Assembly: GCA_002507545.1 (NCBI GenBank)
Contig: DAVR01000026.1
Coordinates: forward strand, 1 to 64,000
Origin: Archaeoglobus sp. UBA230
GTDB taxonomy: Archaea; Halobacteriota; Archaeoglobi; Archaeoglobales; Archaeoglobaceae
DNA length: 64,000 bases
Direction of reading: 5' to 3'
The notes under the pieces are model-generated. The model was given only the letters and a program-made list of their open reading frames with translations, searched no databases and was not told the origin of the DNA. Shown here piece by piece: positions 44,571-53,776 of the stretch. Position 1 is the first letter of the stretch. Each line of letters starts with the position of its first letter. The translations under genes were made by a program, and so were the position numbers.

Positions 44571-45545
44571 CATTCCAAGATTACCGACAGTCATCGGGTC
44601 TCCATCAGCCTCCCTTATGTTCGCCATCTTCGCATTCGGTCCTGTGCAAACAGAGTCTCTCACATCCAGAACCTCTTCGATGTAACATCCATGCCCTCCA
44701 TCCTTCAAAATGTATTCGTTGTCTATCTTGCCCTCCACGAATCTCTCAAGTAGTCCCTCAATGTTCTCTCCTCTCCTTTTCAGCACTGGAGTGTGATGCT
44801 CAAGTAAAGCTCTAATTTCCAAATCCCTATTTACAACAGCTGCCGTGAGATGCGAATTTCCAAAGTTTACGAGCAGTGCCGGAAACTCTCTCGCTGAAAT
44901 CGCGCATCCGGCTATCGCTGCGAAAACCGTATCAATGACGTAAACATCACCTTCTATGTAGTCCAGAACACTTCTCGCAGCATCCCTCATTCGGTTGAAC
45001 TCCGCGGGAATCTTCGATGAGTGAAACAGAAAGCTCTCAACTGCAGGACTCTTCTTTATCAGTCTTTCAAACATTCTGAATCTGAAAATCCTGTTGCTTA
45101 TCTTCGGTGAGAAGCCGTGATCCTGAACTGCTATGACATACTTTTCCGGCATCTCGTAACCCATTTTTGATATGAAATCTGCAAAGAATGGCATGTCCAC
45201 ATCCTTCGTCTCAATGCTCACCACATCACCATCAGGCTCTCCTATTATAACACCCATTTCTCTTACTTTCTCAAGGTCGTCCGAGAACGTCAATGCAGCT
45301 CTTTCATCTGCATAAACTCTATACCTCTCAAGATGTCTCCTGACCGCCCAAGTTATCGCCCCACCTCCCATCGTGTAACCATGCAGATAAATATCCCTAT
45401 CTACTCTCTCGATTCTCCTTGCTATGAGTTTCGTTGGAGATGGTAGAATGGCCTTTGGGCAATTTCTGATGTTTTTTTCAGCAAAAAGCATGAAGTCCTG
45501 TGTTCCAGAGCCGACATCCAGCGTAAAAACACTACAACCCAACAT
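44538..45545 (-). CDS. DUF1786 protein, actin/Hsp70-like ATPase fold
   Basis: A 335-residue protein of the DUF1786 family. The N-terminal TLDVGSGTQDFML is a phosphate-1-like loop of the ASKHA fold, and VNFGNSHLTAAVV near residue 220 looks like phosphate-2. Role unknown. ATG 45545 fits the domain start; the longer frame to 45605 lies inside the neighbouring membrane-protein gene, with which it overlaps by 14 bases. Confidence 0.75.
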   Translation of the reverse strand: MLGCSVFTLDVGSGTQDFMLFAEKNIRNCPKAILPSPTKLIARRIERVDRDIYLHGYTMGGGAITWAVRRHLERYRVYADERAALTFSDDLEKVREMGVIIGEPDGDVVSIETKDVDMPFFADFISKMGYEMPEKYVIAVQDHGFSPKISNRIFRFRMFERLIKKSPAVESFLFHSSKIPAEFNRMRDAARSVLDYIEGDVYVIDTVFAAIAGCAISAREFPALLVNFGNSHLTAAVVNRDLEIRALLEHHTPVLKRRGENIEGLLERFVEGKIDNEYILKDGGHGCYIEEVLDVRDSVCTGPNAKMANIREADGDPMTVGNLGMLFLLERRNDF

Positions 45546-45969
45546 ATCCACCACCTGAAGCAAAGTAAACAAAGGATAAAGATCCAAGTATGAAGGATGA
45601 TGCATTTATCACTGGATTATTACTTTTGAAAACCCTGAAAGCAACTCTTTTCTTTGAGAACGGGAAAAATGGCGGAAATTTCTGCATTGTGAATGAGTCG
45701 GCAACGATGTGAATTACGACAGCAACAAAAGCGGAGAGAGCCAAAATTTCTTTAACTCTCGCCATCCTGAAAAGGAAAAATGCTGCTATTGTTGCCACTA
45801 CCGCAAATGTGATGTTGTGAGTGTACTCTCTGTGTTTCACTCGGAGAAGGATGTCAATGTCGGGTAAAATGGCAAAGGCTGCTGCAAAAAGAACAAAATG
45901 AATCCCGAGCCTGGACATGAATGGAGATAGCACAAGAAGGGTAAATCCAATGTGCCCAAGTCGGTTCAT
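45532..45969 (-). CDS. DUF457-type membrane-bound metal-dependent hydrolase family protein
   Basis: A 145-residue membrane protein with about four hydrophobic segments. Histidines and acidic residues in the pattern LGHIGFT, LPDIDILL, HREYTHN and IHIVADSF suit the YdjM/DUF457 family, often annotated as membrane metal-dependent hydrolases. ATG 45969 overlaps the cysS stop by four bases. Confidence 0.78.
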   Translation of the reverse strand: MNRLGHIGFTLLVLSPFMSRLGIHFVLFAAAFAILPDIDILLRVKHREYTHNITFAVVATIAAFFLFRMARVKEILALSAFVAVVIHIVADSFTMQKFPPFFPFSKKRVAFRVFKSNNPVINASSFILGSLSFVYFASGGGYVGL

Positions 45970-47366
45970 CTCAGCCTCCACCTCGTCCCCTTAGGTGTAT
46001 CTATTAGCTGCAAGCCCTTTTTAGCAAATTCGTTTCGAATTGAATCTGCCACATCAAATCTTCTCTCCTTTCTCGCCTTCTCTCTCTCCTTAATCATCTT
46101 CGCTTCCTCTGCTGTCAATACTGGAATCCTCCCCCATTTTTCGAAGAGCCCAAGAAGTGAACATAGGGTTTTGAAGGAATCAAACGTCCTCTCAAGCTGT
46201 TCAAGTGAAGCATTGAAGATTACCTTGTTGACATAGCCTGCAAAGCTGTGAAGAATTGCCAGAGCCTTAGGAGTGTTCAGGTCATGCTTCATGGCATTCA
46301 TGAACTCCGTGATGTATTCCTCATACTCAAGATTTTCTGATTCCCTGTCACCAAAGGTCTTGAGATATGCTATTTCCATATCCACATTTAGGAGGGTAGT
46401 TCTGAGATATTCATAAGCCTTCTTTGCCCTTTCGATGGCCTCTTCACTGTAGTCGAGGGGGCTGCGATAGTGAGCTGTTAGCAGGAAATATCTGAGAACT
46501 TCACCTTCGTACTTCTGAAGGACATCCCTTATTCTTACTATATTTCCGAGGCTCTTGCTCATCTTTTCTCCCTTAATCCTAACAAAGTCATTGTGAACCC
46601 ATATTTTAACTGGCTCAACGCCGAAAAGGGCGTAACTCTGAGCCCTCTCATTTTCGTGATGTGGAAAAATCAAGTCCCTCCCACCTCCATGAATGTCGAA
46701 GGGAACACCGAGATACTTGGCAGACATTACACTGCACTCTATATGCCATCCTGGTCTACCCTCACCCCAAGGTGAGTGAAAGTATGATTTAGCCTTGAAA
46801 TCTTCCTCCTTTGCAGCTTTCCACAAGGCAAAGTCCTTTACGTCCTTCTTCCTTTCATCAGGTTCAATTCTGTGTTTGTTCAACTCCTCTAAGGTCTGCC
46901 TTGAGAGCTCTCCGTAGTGTTCGAAGGCCGGAACATGAAAATAGACATCTCCATCAACAATGTATGCATAGCCCTTCTCTACAAGTTTCTGCACAAATTC
47001 GATAATATCGTCTATATGTTCGGTCACCTTGGGGTGATACGTAGCTTTCCTAACATTAAGGCACTCCATGTCCTCAAAATACTCTTTAATGAACTTCTCT
47101 GCAATCTCTCTCTGCGTTTTTCCTTCCTCCACAGCCCTCCTTATTATTTTGTCATCCACGTCAGTAAAGTTCTGAACGTAGATGACCCTGTATCCTATAT
47201 GCTCCAGAAAACGCCTTAAAGTATCGAAGATAACAGCACTTCTCGCGTGACCGATGTGGGAGTAATCATAGGCAGTTATACCGCAAACGTACATCCTTAT
47301 CTCGTCTCCTTCAATGATATCTTCCAGCCGCTCAAGCCTACGGCTCATCGTATTGTAGAGTTCCAT
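45966..47366 (-). CDS. cysS: Cysteinyl-tRNA synthetase
   Basis: A 466-residue class I synthetase. HIGH motif is SHIGHAR near residue 35, the KMSKS motif is EKMSKSLG near residue 266, and zinc ligands are in MYVCGIT, HIECSVM and HHENE. Sulfate-reducing and methanogenic archaea may instead use SepRS/SepCysS, so this genome at least keeps the direct route. ATG 47366 fits the family; the frame to 47441 would run into the PAS sensor gene. Confidence 0.96.
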   Translation of the reverse strand: MELYNTMSRRLERLEDIIEGDEIRMYVCGITAYDYSHIGHARSAVIFDTLRRFLEHIGYRVIYVQNFTDVDDKIIRRAVEEGKTQREIAEKFIKEYFEDMECLNVRKATYHPKVTEHIDDIIEFVQKLVEKGYAYIVDGDVYFHVPAFEHYGELSRQTLEELNKHRIEPDERKKDVKDFALWKAAKEEDFKAKSYFHSPWGEGRPGWHIECSVMSAKYLGVPFDIHGGGRDLIFPHHENERAQSYALFGVEPVKIWVHNDFVRIKGEKMSKSLGNIVRIRDVLQKYEGEVLRYFLLTAHYRSPLDYSEEAIERAKKAYEYLRTTLLNVDMEIAYLKTFGDRESENLEYEEYITEFMNAMKHDLNTPKALAILHSFAGYVNKVIFNASLEQLERTFDSFKTLCSLLGLFEKWGRIPVLTAEEAKMIKEREKARKERRFDVADSIRNEFAKKGLQLIDTPKGTRWRLR

Positions 47367-47397
47367 ATCCTCAGCTTTCCTGAGATTTAAAAAATTG

Positions 47398-50055
47398 TTA
47401 CTTTTCCCTATCCAAAATTTTCTTGATCTCGTAAGTTGCAATCTCTCTTGCTCTCAATTCATCGAGAATTCCCTCGATCCGATTTGCCTGTTCTTCAACT
47501 TTTTTAGCAAAATCTTCAAAATTGAAATCGTCTTTGACCTCTATGTACCCTTTGATTATCGCAAGTGGATTTCTGAGCTTGTCTGCAAGGTATTCGAACT
47601 GATTTAGATTCTCTACTATTATTCTAAGTGCTGCCTCCTTTTCCCTCTCAATTTTGAGAGACTTAATCGAGAACACAACATCTCTACTTATCGTTGAGAG
47701 TATGCCTACCTCTTCATCCGTGAGAACTCTCTCTGAAAATAGGATTGCAATCCCGTAGGTTTTTTCGAGATCAGCAAAGGGTATAATGATGGCTTCACCA
47801 CCACCCTCCCTCAACCTTACAACCTCCGCCGAATTCAAATACTCGTTGGCGATTTTTCCACATCTCTCTTCATCCAGTCCCTGAGAAATGCTTATTGGAA
47901 TAAGACCACCTTCATTGAGAAATGCAGCAACCTTTATCCCGGCTTTTTCAAGATGAGTTCTGAGATTGCTAAATATCCTAAATTCTGTTCTTTCATGTAT
48001 AATGGACCTGCTAAGCTCACCGGTCACTCTCAGCAGAGTATTTACTCTTTTCAGCATTTCTTCATTTTCCTTTAAATCGGTAACATCTGCGATGTTAACA
48101 ATGACTGCGGGTTTTCCCTTATATTTTATCTGACTTGCAAGGACTCTAACCCACTTTTCCTCGCCGCTCTTTGTTATCGCTTTAACTTCGTAGCTTTCAG
48201 GGACTTTTTCACCCCTCTCCCTTGCCCTGTATCTCGAAATTGCTAAATCTCGATAATCCGGGTGAACTACCATATATGGGTGATCGAGCTGATTGATTTC
48301 TTCAACAGTGTAGCCAAACATTTCTCTCAGCCTCTCATTGCTGTAGACGATTTTGTCATCCTGTATTATAAATATGCCAGTATGGGAGTTTTCAGCCAAA
48401 GTTCTGTAAAGTTCTTCCCTCTCTCTCAGCCTCTTCTTTGCTTTGACCATGTTGGTAACATCTATGAAGTTTCCAAGAATTGCAGGCTTTCCTCTGAAAT
48501 TTATCCGAACAAGAAGGAGATTGGCATACCTCCTCTCTCCGCTCTTTGTTATATACCGAGTAAATATGGTTTCAGAATTGCCCTCCAAAACTTTCTTTAT
48601 GATCTTGTCTATCCTATCTCTGACGTTTTCCTCGAAGAGGTTATAGTATGCATCTGTCCCTGTCAACTCTTCCCTCGAATACCCAATATACTCCTCGGAA
48701 GCTCTGTTCATGTACACAATTTTGCCGTCTTGAAGAACAAAAATTCCAGCCTGAGAATTTTCTGCCAAAGTTCTGTAAAGCTCTTCACTCTCCTGCACCT
48801 TTCTCTCAAGCTCTTTTTTAGCTGTGATATCTCTTAAGATAACCACAGCACCACTAATATCTCCCCTCTCCTTAACTATTGGCGAACCAGTAACCTCCAC
48901 CCATCTTGGTTTTCCATTTCTATCCTTTATCTGGATTTCCAGTCTTTTGAACTCTATTCCATCACTCAACCCATTCTCAATACTCCTCCTGACCTTTTCA
49001 GCATGATCGGGAAGGATAAACTCGAAGGCGTTTCTTCCCACGAGGTCTTCTGGAGTGTAACCATGAAACTTTACAGCAGAATTTGCAAGAAGTATTTTAC
49101 CTGAGACGTCTGTTACAATAATTGCATCAACTGAACTTTCGAAAGTAATCTTGTAGTTTCTTAGCTCCTCTTCAAGCCTCCGCAAAAGCTCATTCTGTTC
49201 ACTCAAATCGAAGAAAATGTATATTTCCTCCATACCGGGTATTTTGATGAACAAAAACTCTTTTTTCCCGTCAGGTGTTTCAACCTCAATCCTTCCAGCA
49301 GATTTTTCAGAGACTAAACGATAAATGCTTTCAGCACTCAAAAAAGTTTTATCCGCAGCTATATTCGAGTAGTAGAGCCTTCCTGAGATGAAGGTCAGGA
49401 CAGGATACTCAACATCATCAAAGGTTTTTCTCAGGTTCCTTAGTCTCTCCTCATCTGTCGTTCTCAGAAGTATCTCGTAAATCTTCTCACCACAAATCTC
49501 AACCTCTCTTACCTTTGCTCTCACCCCAATAACTTTACCACCAATCTCTATTGAGAAGTCAACCTCCCCCTCAGCCAAAAGCTCCTCAAATATCTTCACA
49601 TCGAAGATGTCATCGAGCCTTTTTCCCTCGATTTCTTTATCGAGACCGGTTGCATGATAAAACGTCTCATTTGCCAGAACTATCCTTCTCCTCTCATCCA
49701 CAAACAGCAGTCCATAGTGGAAATCCCAGACACCCGAGTAACTTTTCCTTATAAGTTCGGGGATTTCAGAAAGATCGTAAACTAAAATCCGCTGATCCTC
49801 AACAACAGCCTTTAGTCTGTGAAATCTACCATCTCTTCCAACTACTGTAAATTCTCCACCAATCTTTAAAGCCTTCTCCGCAAAGGGTTTAAATCCCTCT
49901 GCGACGAGATTAAATACATTCTCACCGAGCAAATCTTCTCGCTCAAAACCAAGTTTTTTCGTAAAATTAGAATTAATTTCTAAGATATTTCCACCTTTGT
50001 CCAGCAATAATGCCTCTTTAGTTCTTATTTGTGTCCTTTTCAACATTTTACTCAT
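47398..50055 (-). CDS. Multi-PAS/GAF sensor with degenerate histidine-kinase end
   Basis: An 885-residue soluble sensor with about six PAS or PAS-like units (roughly 15-100, 110-200, 210-285, 305-425, 435-545, 555-665), a GAF domain (about 670-815) and a C-terminal helical hairpin. The H-box reads ADKLRNPL, with Asp825 in place of His, and no ATPase domain follows. It is thus the larger twin of the 8543-10276 protein and shares its unusual ending. PAS units 4-6 are closely similar to one another, suggesting internal duplication. No receiver gene is adjacent. TATA TTTAAATT lies about 20-25 bases before ATG 50055. Confidence 0.85.
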   Translation of the reverse strand: MSKMLKRTQIRTKEALLLDKGGNILEINSNFTKKLGFEREDLLGENVFNLVAEGFKPFAEKALKIGGEFTVVGRDGRFHRLKAVVEDQRILVYDLSEIPELIRKSYSGVWDFHYGLLFVDERRRIVLANETFYHATGLDKEIEGKRLDDIFDVKIFEELLAEGEVDFSIEIGGKVIGVRAKVREVEICGEKIYEILLRTTDEERLRNLRKTFDDVEYPVLTFISGRLYYSNIAADKTFLSAESIYRLVSEKSAGRIEVETPDGKKEFLFIKIPGMEEIYIFFDLSEQNELLRRLEEELRNYKITFESSVDAIIVTDVSGKILLANSAVKFHGYTPEDLVGRNAFEFILPDHAEKVRRSIENGLSDGIEFKRLEIQIKDRNGKPRWVEVTGSPIVKERGDISGAVVILRDITAKKELERKVQESEELYRTLAENSQAGIFVLQDGKIVYMNRASEEYIGYSREELTGTDAYYNLFEENVRDRIDKIIKKVLEGNSETIFTRYITKSGERRYANLLLVRINFRGKPAILGNFIDVTNMVKAKKRLREREELYRTLAENSHTGIFIIQDDKIVYSNERLREMFGYTVEEINQLDHPYMVVHPDYRDLAISRYRARERGEKVPESYEVKAITKSGEEKWVRVLASQIKYKGKPAVIVNIADVTDLKENEEMLKRVNTLLRVTGELSRSIIHERTEFRIFSNLRTHLEKAGIKVAAFLNEGGLIPISISQGLDEERCGKIANEYLNSAEVVRLREGGGEAIIIPFADLEKTYGIAILFSERVLTDEEVGILSTISRDVVFSIKSLKIEREKEAALRIIVENLNQFEYLADKLRNPLAIIKGYIEVKDDFNFEDFAKKVEEQANRIEGILDELRAREIATYEIKKILDREK

Positions 50056-50114
50056 GAAACATCTTTAGAAATTTAAAGTTTTTCACATAAAAAAAGGTTG
50101 ATTGTATATGAAAA

Positions 50115-51302
50115 TTAGAATTTAAAATCTTTAAGCCTGTTGATAGCCTCCTTTATAGTGTTCTCATCTCTCGTAAGGGCAAATCTAACGTAACCCTCTC
50201 CTGACTTGCCAAATCCAACACCGGGCGTTGCCACTATTCCTGCTGCATCCAGCAGTTTCTTCACGAATTCGATGCTGTTGCCGTTAACTTTAGCCCAAAC
50301 GTAGAAGGTAGCAAGAGGCTTTTTCACATCAAATCCCACATCATTCAAACCTTCAACCAGCAAATCCCTTCTCTTCCTGTATATCTCGCAGTTTCTCTCG
50401 ATCACTTCATCTGGACCATCCATTGCTGCAATAGCAGCCTCCTGAATGGCCTCAAAAACACCGCTGTCAACATTCGTTTTAACCTTCAGCAACCCTGATA
50501 GGATATCTGGATTGCCGCATGCAAACCCGATCCTCCATCCTGTCATGTTGTAGGTCTTAGACAACGAATTAAATTCAATCGTAACTTCAAAGGCATTGTC
50601 AAACTCCAGAAAGCTCGGAGCACGATAGCCATCAAAGGTAATTTCGCTATAGGCTGCATCATGGGCAAGAATAATTTTTCTGTCAATGCAGAAATCAATT
50701 ACCTCCTTTATGAACTCTTTATCCGCTATCGCGGCGGTTGGATTGTTGGGATAATTGAGGAACATAATCTTCGCTCTACTCGCAATCTCATCGGGAATTG
50801 ATTCCAGATCGGGAAGAAAGTTGTTTTCTTCTTTAAGAGATATTTCGTAAGGCTTACCGTCCGCTAAAAGTGTTGAAGCAAAGTAGACAGGATAACCTGG
50901 TTCGGGAACGAGGACAATATCACCTCTGTTGACGAAAGCCAGAGGTAAATGTGCAATCCCCTCTTTGGAGCCAATGAGAGCTACCACCTCATTCTCAGGA
51001 TCGAGCTTAACACCCTTACGCCTTCTGTAGAAATTCGCTACACTCTCTCTGAATTTCAGCATCCCCTCGTAACTGGGATATTTCTGCCTCTCAACCCTTT
51101 CAACCGCCAACTTCATTGCTTCAACTATGTGTTCTGGAGTTGGCAGGTCCGGATCGCCGACACCAAAATCTATAACCTCTACACCTTCCTGAATCTTCCT
51201 GTTCTTCATTGCATCAATTTCAGCAAAAAGGTATGGTGGTATCCTCTCCATTCTTTCCGACAATTTGAACATGCGAGATTGAGGTGCTTCAATGTATATC
51301 AC
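50115..51302 (-). CDS. LL-diaminopimelate aminotransferase-like class I aminotransferase
   Basis: A PLP enzyme of 395 residues with start GTG 51302 (385 if ATG 51272 is used). FGVGDPDLPTPEHI, YPSYEGMLKFRESV, FLNYPNNPTAA and the PLP-Lys segment EFNSLSKTYNMTGWR (Schiff-base Lys in SLSKTYN) match archaeal DapL, which makes LL-DAP for lysine. GTG 51302 lies about 28 bases from a TATA-like TTTATACG, so a leaderless start is likely. Other aminotransferase specificities are not excluded. Confidence 0.82.
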   Translation of the reverse strand: MIYIEAPQSRMFKLSERMERIPPYLFAEIDAMKNRKIQEGVEVIDFGVGDPDLPTPEHIVEAMKLAVERVERQKYPSYEGMLKFRESVANFYRRRKGVKLDPENEVVALIGSKEGIAHLPLAFVNRGDIVLVPEPGYPVYFASTLLADGKPYEISLKEENNFLPDLESIPDEIASRAKIMFLNYPNNPTAAIADKEFIKEVIDFCIDRKIILAHDAAYSEITFDGYRAPSFLEFDNAFEVTIEFNSLSKTYNMTGWRIGFACGNPDILSGLLKVKTNVDSGVFEAIQEAAIAAMDGPDEVIERNCEIYRKRRDLLVEGLNDVGFDVKKPLATFYVWAKVNGNSIEFVKKLLDAAGIVATPGVGFGKSGEGYVRFALTRDENTIKEAINRLKDFKF

Positions 51303-51341
51303 TTTTTCCGAATCTTTTTCCGAATAACGTATAAACACCAA

Positions 51342-52172
51342 ATGCAGATTGAGGTTATGTGGCTTAGAGTTGGCAGTTATCCAGAGAAGGAAATGGCTAT
51401 GGAAATGGCATCGAAGCTGAGAAATGCTGGAGCGAGAGTTGAAATTAAAGAACACACGGATTGGGATTTGGAGGAGAAATACATACTCAGGGGTAAGCTA
51501 AGCGAACTTGAGGAATATGAGGAGGTTCAGGAGTGGAAGAGATACACAGAAATCATCAGAGACTTGTTGAAAGAAAAAATTGATGTTGAAACCTTTGAAA
51601 AGGAGTTCCTTAAAAGGGCATTTCCGGAAGAATACAGGCTGGCTGAGAAAATTAGGGATGAGGAGATTTCCGAGGAGGTATTTCTGAATGGTGTGGAAGC
51701 TGCTTTTAAGCTGTCTTTCCTGATGTCCTCTGTTTACGGTTTCTTAAGGGTAAACGGGATAGAGGTTAACGATTTTGTAGAAGGTTCTCTTCCAGATGAC
51801 CCCGAAATTGTGATCGAACTCGATGATGAGGTGGTGGGAAGTGAGAAAGTTTACTACCTCGATTTCTCACCAGCGTGGGATGTAAATGTGGATATCCTCA
51901 GCGTAGTCAGAAATAATGTCACAGTGGAGGGTGTTGAGGGTGCTGTTGTTGATGCTTTATCAAGGGTGCTTGTGAATCTAATAGCAGGTTTAGAGGAGAC
52001 TAACGACGTTGAGGAGCTTAAGAACTATGCATTGGGGGTTATTGAGGAATCTGAAGGATTAGATGCTGAAGTATATGTTGATGCTGAAGAAATCTTTGAT
52101 CTCATGCTAAAATCGCTTGAAAAGGCTGGAATAATAAGAATTTCAGGCAAAAAAGTAAAACTGAGAAAATGA
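51342..52172 (+). CDS. Conserved-looking archaeal protein, unknown
   Basis: A 276-residue acidic protein I cannot place. The N-terminal 60 residues (MWLRVGSYPEKEMAMEMASK and GARVEIKEHTDWDLEEKY) have a beta-alpha-beta feel like a small ligand or RNA domain; the rest is Glu/Val-rich and mostly helical. ATG 51342 is used because the longer frame crosses the dapL gene; ATG 51357 is an alternative. It overlaps the DUF531 gene by four bases. Confidence 0.6.
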   Translation: MQIEVMWLRVGSYPEKEMAMEMASKLRNAGARVEIKEHTDWDLEEKYILRGKLSELEEYEEVQEWKRYTEIIRDLLKEKIDVETFEKEFLKRAFPEEYRLAEKIRDEEISEEVFLNGVEAAFKLSFLMSSVYGFLRVNGIEVNDFVEGSLPDDPEIVIELDDEVVGSEKVYYLDFSPAWDVNVDILSVVRNNVTVEGVEGAVVDALSRVLVNLIAGLEETNDVEELKNYALGVIEESEGLDAEVYVDAEEIFDLMLKSLEKAGIIRISGKKVKLRK

Positions 52173-52678
52173 TCGTTATCTGTTTGGTTAATACCTACGA
52201 TAAGTTAAAGCTCCATGAGATACACCTGCGAAGTGTTGCGAGAGCGGCTCCGCTGTGTTATGCTTTCAACATCCATCTCGCCTTGCTCGACTTCCCCTTC
52301 TGGAAAAGGGCAGATGATTTGGCGAAAGATGTTGCAAATTACACGACAATTGGAAATAGCGGGGAGTATCTGCTTAAGCTCAGTGAGGAGGGAAAGCTCC
52401 ACCTGATAGACAAAATTCCAGCTCATTTCGGCGTTAGCATCGCTACAACTTCAAAGCCAGACCCTAAGAAGAGCTTGGACATTGAAAGTTTGCCCAGCCT
52501 AAATTCAGCAACATTTTTAATAGGTCTCGGAAGGAGAGGGTTGCCACCAGACATCTTAAAATCTGCAAGGTACCACCTCGACATAACCCGTCAGGGAATA
52601 AGTCTGGAAACCTGCACTGCAATAGGGGCGATAGCAATGTTGCTCGCTCTTAAGGTGGTGAAAAAATGGAGGAAATAA
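52169..52678 (+). CDS. DUF531 protein, SPOUT-like RNA methyltransferase candidate
   Basis: A 169-residue protein of the archaeal DUF531 family (HLRSVARAAPLCYAF, FLIGLGRRGLPP, TRQGISLETCTAIG), which has been grouped with SPOUT RNA methyltransferases. It lies in an operon with the unknown protein upstream and kptA downstream (13-base overlap), suggesting RNA processing or modification. Confidence 0.78.
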   Translation: MIVICLVNTYDKLKLHEIHLRSVARAAPLCYAFNIHLALLDFPFWKRADDLAKDVANYTTIGNSGEYLLKLSEEGKLHLIDKIPAHFGVSIATTSKPDPKKSLDIESLPSLNSATFLIGLGRRGLPPDILKSARYHLDITRQGISLETCTAIGAIAMLLALKVVKKWRK

Positions 52679-53316
52679 GGTTCTGTCCCGAGCATGGATT
52701 CTACAGAGGCGAGAGATGCAAATGCGGGGAAAAAGGAGAACTCATTCTGAACAAAGAGAGGGTGGAGAAGCTTGGAAGATTTGTTTCTGGGATTTTGAGG
52801 CATTTTCCGGAGAAATTTGGACTTAGTGTAGATAAGAACGGGTGGGTCAATCTGGAGTCTCTCGCCAGAGTTGTTAGGAAGAGGTACAAATGGGCGAATA
52901 TCTGGATTATCAAGGCGCTGGTTTACAGTGACGAAAAGAAGAGATATGAGCTAAAAGGTGATAAGATTAGGGCGAGATACGGTCACAGCATTGATGTAGA
53001 ACTTGATGATATGCCGGAAGCAACAGAGGATGTTTTATATTATGGAACAAGCGAGGAGGAAGCTCAGAGGATGATGGAAATTGGAATCAAACCAGTCAAT
53101 CAAAAATTCGTCCATCTCTCCACAACAATTGAGAAGAGCAAAGAGGTTGCGAGTTTGAGGACAGACAGTCCAATCGTTCTCGAAGTGGATGCAAAGAAGG
53201 CAAGAGAGGATGGAATAAAGATTGTTAAAGCTAACGAACTTATAGCGCTGGCAAAAGAAATTCCTGCTCAGTATATAAGAAAACAAATAATCTTTAATCA
53301 ATATTCGTCTTCGTAG
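52666..53316 (+). CDS. kptA: RNA 2'-phosphotransferase (Tpt1/KptA family)
   Basis: A 216-residue enzyme that removes a 2'-phosphate from RNA using NAD. The N-terminal 30 residues form a small zinc-binding extension (CPEHGFYRGERCKCG), then the KptA domain: LSGILRH-like SGILRHFPEKFGL, RARYGHS, LYYGTSEE, HLSTTIEKS. The zinc extension is typical of archaeal members. The 3' end overlaps the convergent zinc-ribbon gene by 19 bases. Confidence 0.9.
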   Translation: MEEIRFCPEHGFYRGERCKCGEKGELILNKERVEKLGRFVSGILRHFPEKFGLSVDKNGWVNLESLARVVRKRYKWANIWIIKALVYSDEKKRYELKGDKIRARYGHSIDVELDDMPEATEDVLYYGTSEEEAQRMMEIGIKPVNQKFVHLSTTIEKSKEVASLRTDSPIVLEVDAKKAREDGIKIVKANELIALAKEIPAQYIRKQIIFNQYSSS

Positions 53317-53543
53317 TAGTATTCTTCGTCTTCAAACTCGTCGTATTCGTCTATTTCTTCCTCTTCTTCGTAACGCTCAAGCTCATCAAGTTCGTATTCT
53401 TCATTAGTATCAAGGAGAAGCAGACGACCTTCTTGATAGACCATAACAGAGTTGCAGAGGCTGCATTGAATTTCAACCCCCTCGTAAAGATCAGTTATCT
53501 CAATCTCCTCCCCGCATGAGGGGCACCTTATTATCTTGACCGC
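53298..53543 (-). CDS. Zinc-ribbon protein with acidic/tyrosine tail
   Basis: An 81-residue protein. Residues about 5-35 form a zinc ribbon (CPSCGEEIEI and CSLCNSVM), similar to LysW-like or general zinc-ribbon proteins. The last 37 residues are almost all Glu, Asp and Tyr, ending EEYYYEDEY. ATG 53543 fits the ribbon start; the frame to 53621 adds a leader without motifs. No LysW EDWGE ending is present, so an amino-acid carrier role is not supported. Confidence 0.75.
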   Translation of the reverse strand, partial: AVKIIRCPSCGEEIEITDLYEGVEIQCSLCNSVMVYQEGRLLLLDTNEEYELDELERYEEEEEIDEYDEFEDEEYYYEDEY

Positions 53544-53630
53544 CATATTATGGGAGTGGTTTTTTCTCAAATTTAAATTTTGTGCCCCTTGTATTCCTGT
53601 CCCGTTCTGATATTTTTGCAAAATTAAAAA

Positions 53631-53702
53631 TGGACTCGGCGGGATTTGAACCCGCGGCCTCCGCCTCGCGAAGGCGGCGCTCTCCCGCTGAGCTACGAGC
53701 CC
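53631..53702 (-). tRNA. tRNA-Ala (anticodon CGC)
   Basis: On the minus strand the acceptor GGGCTCG pairs with CGAGTCC, discriminator A. D arm GCTC-AGCGGGA-GAGC, anticodon stem CCGCC/GGCGG with loop TTCGCGA (anticodon CGC) and T arm GCGGG-TTCAAAT-CCCGC are complete. 72 bases, no intron, CCA not encoded. Confidence 0.97.
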
Positions 53703-53776
53703 TTAATTTAATTAACATACTGAGGTTTTAAAGATTGCGGAACTACAAATTTTTAAAGTGCAGATGAACCTGATAC
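53703..53776. promoter_or_regulatory. Divergent promoters of tRNA-Ala and purP-like gene
   Basis: Two TATA-like boxes point outwards: CTTTAAAAC read on the minus strand (about 53725-53733) for the tRNA, and TTTTTAAAG on the plus strand (about 53749-53757) about 22 bases before ATG 53777. Confidence 0.5.
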
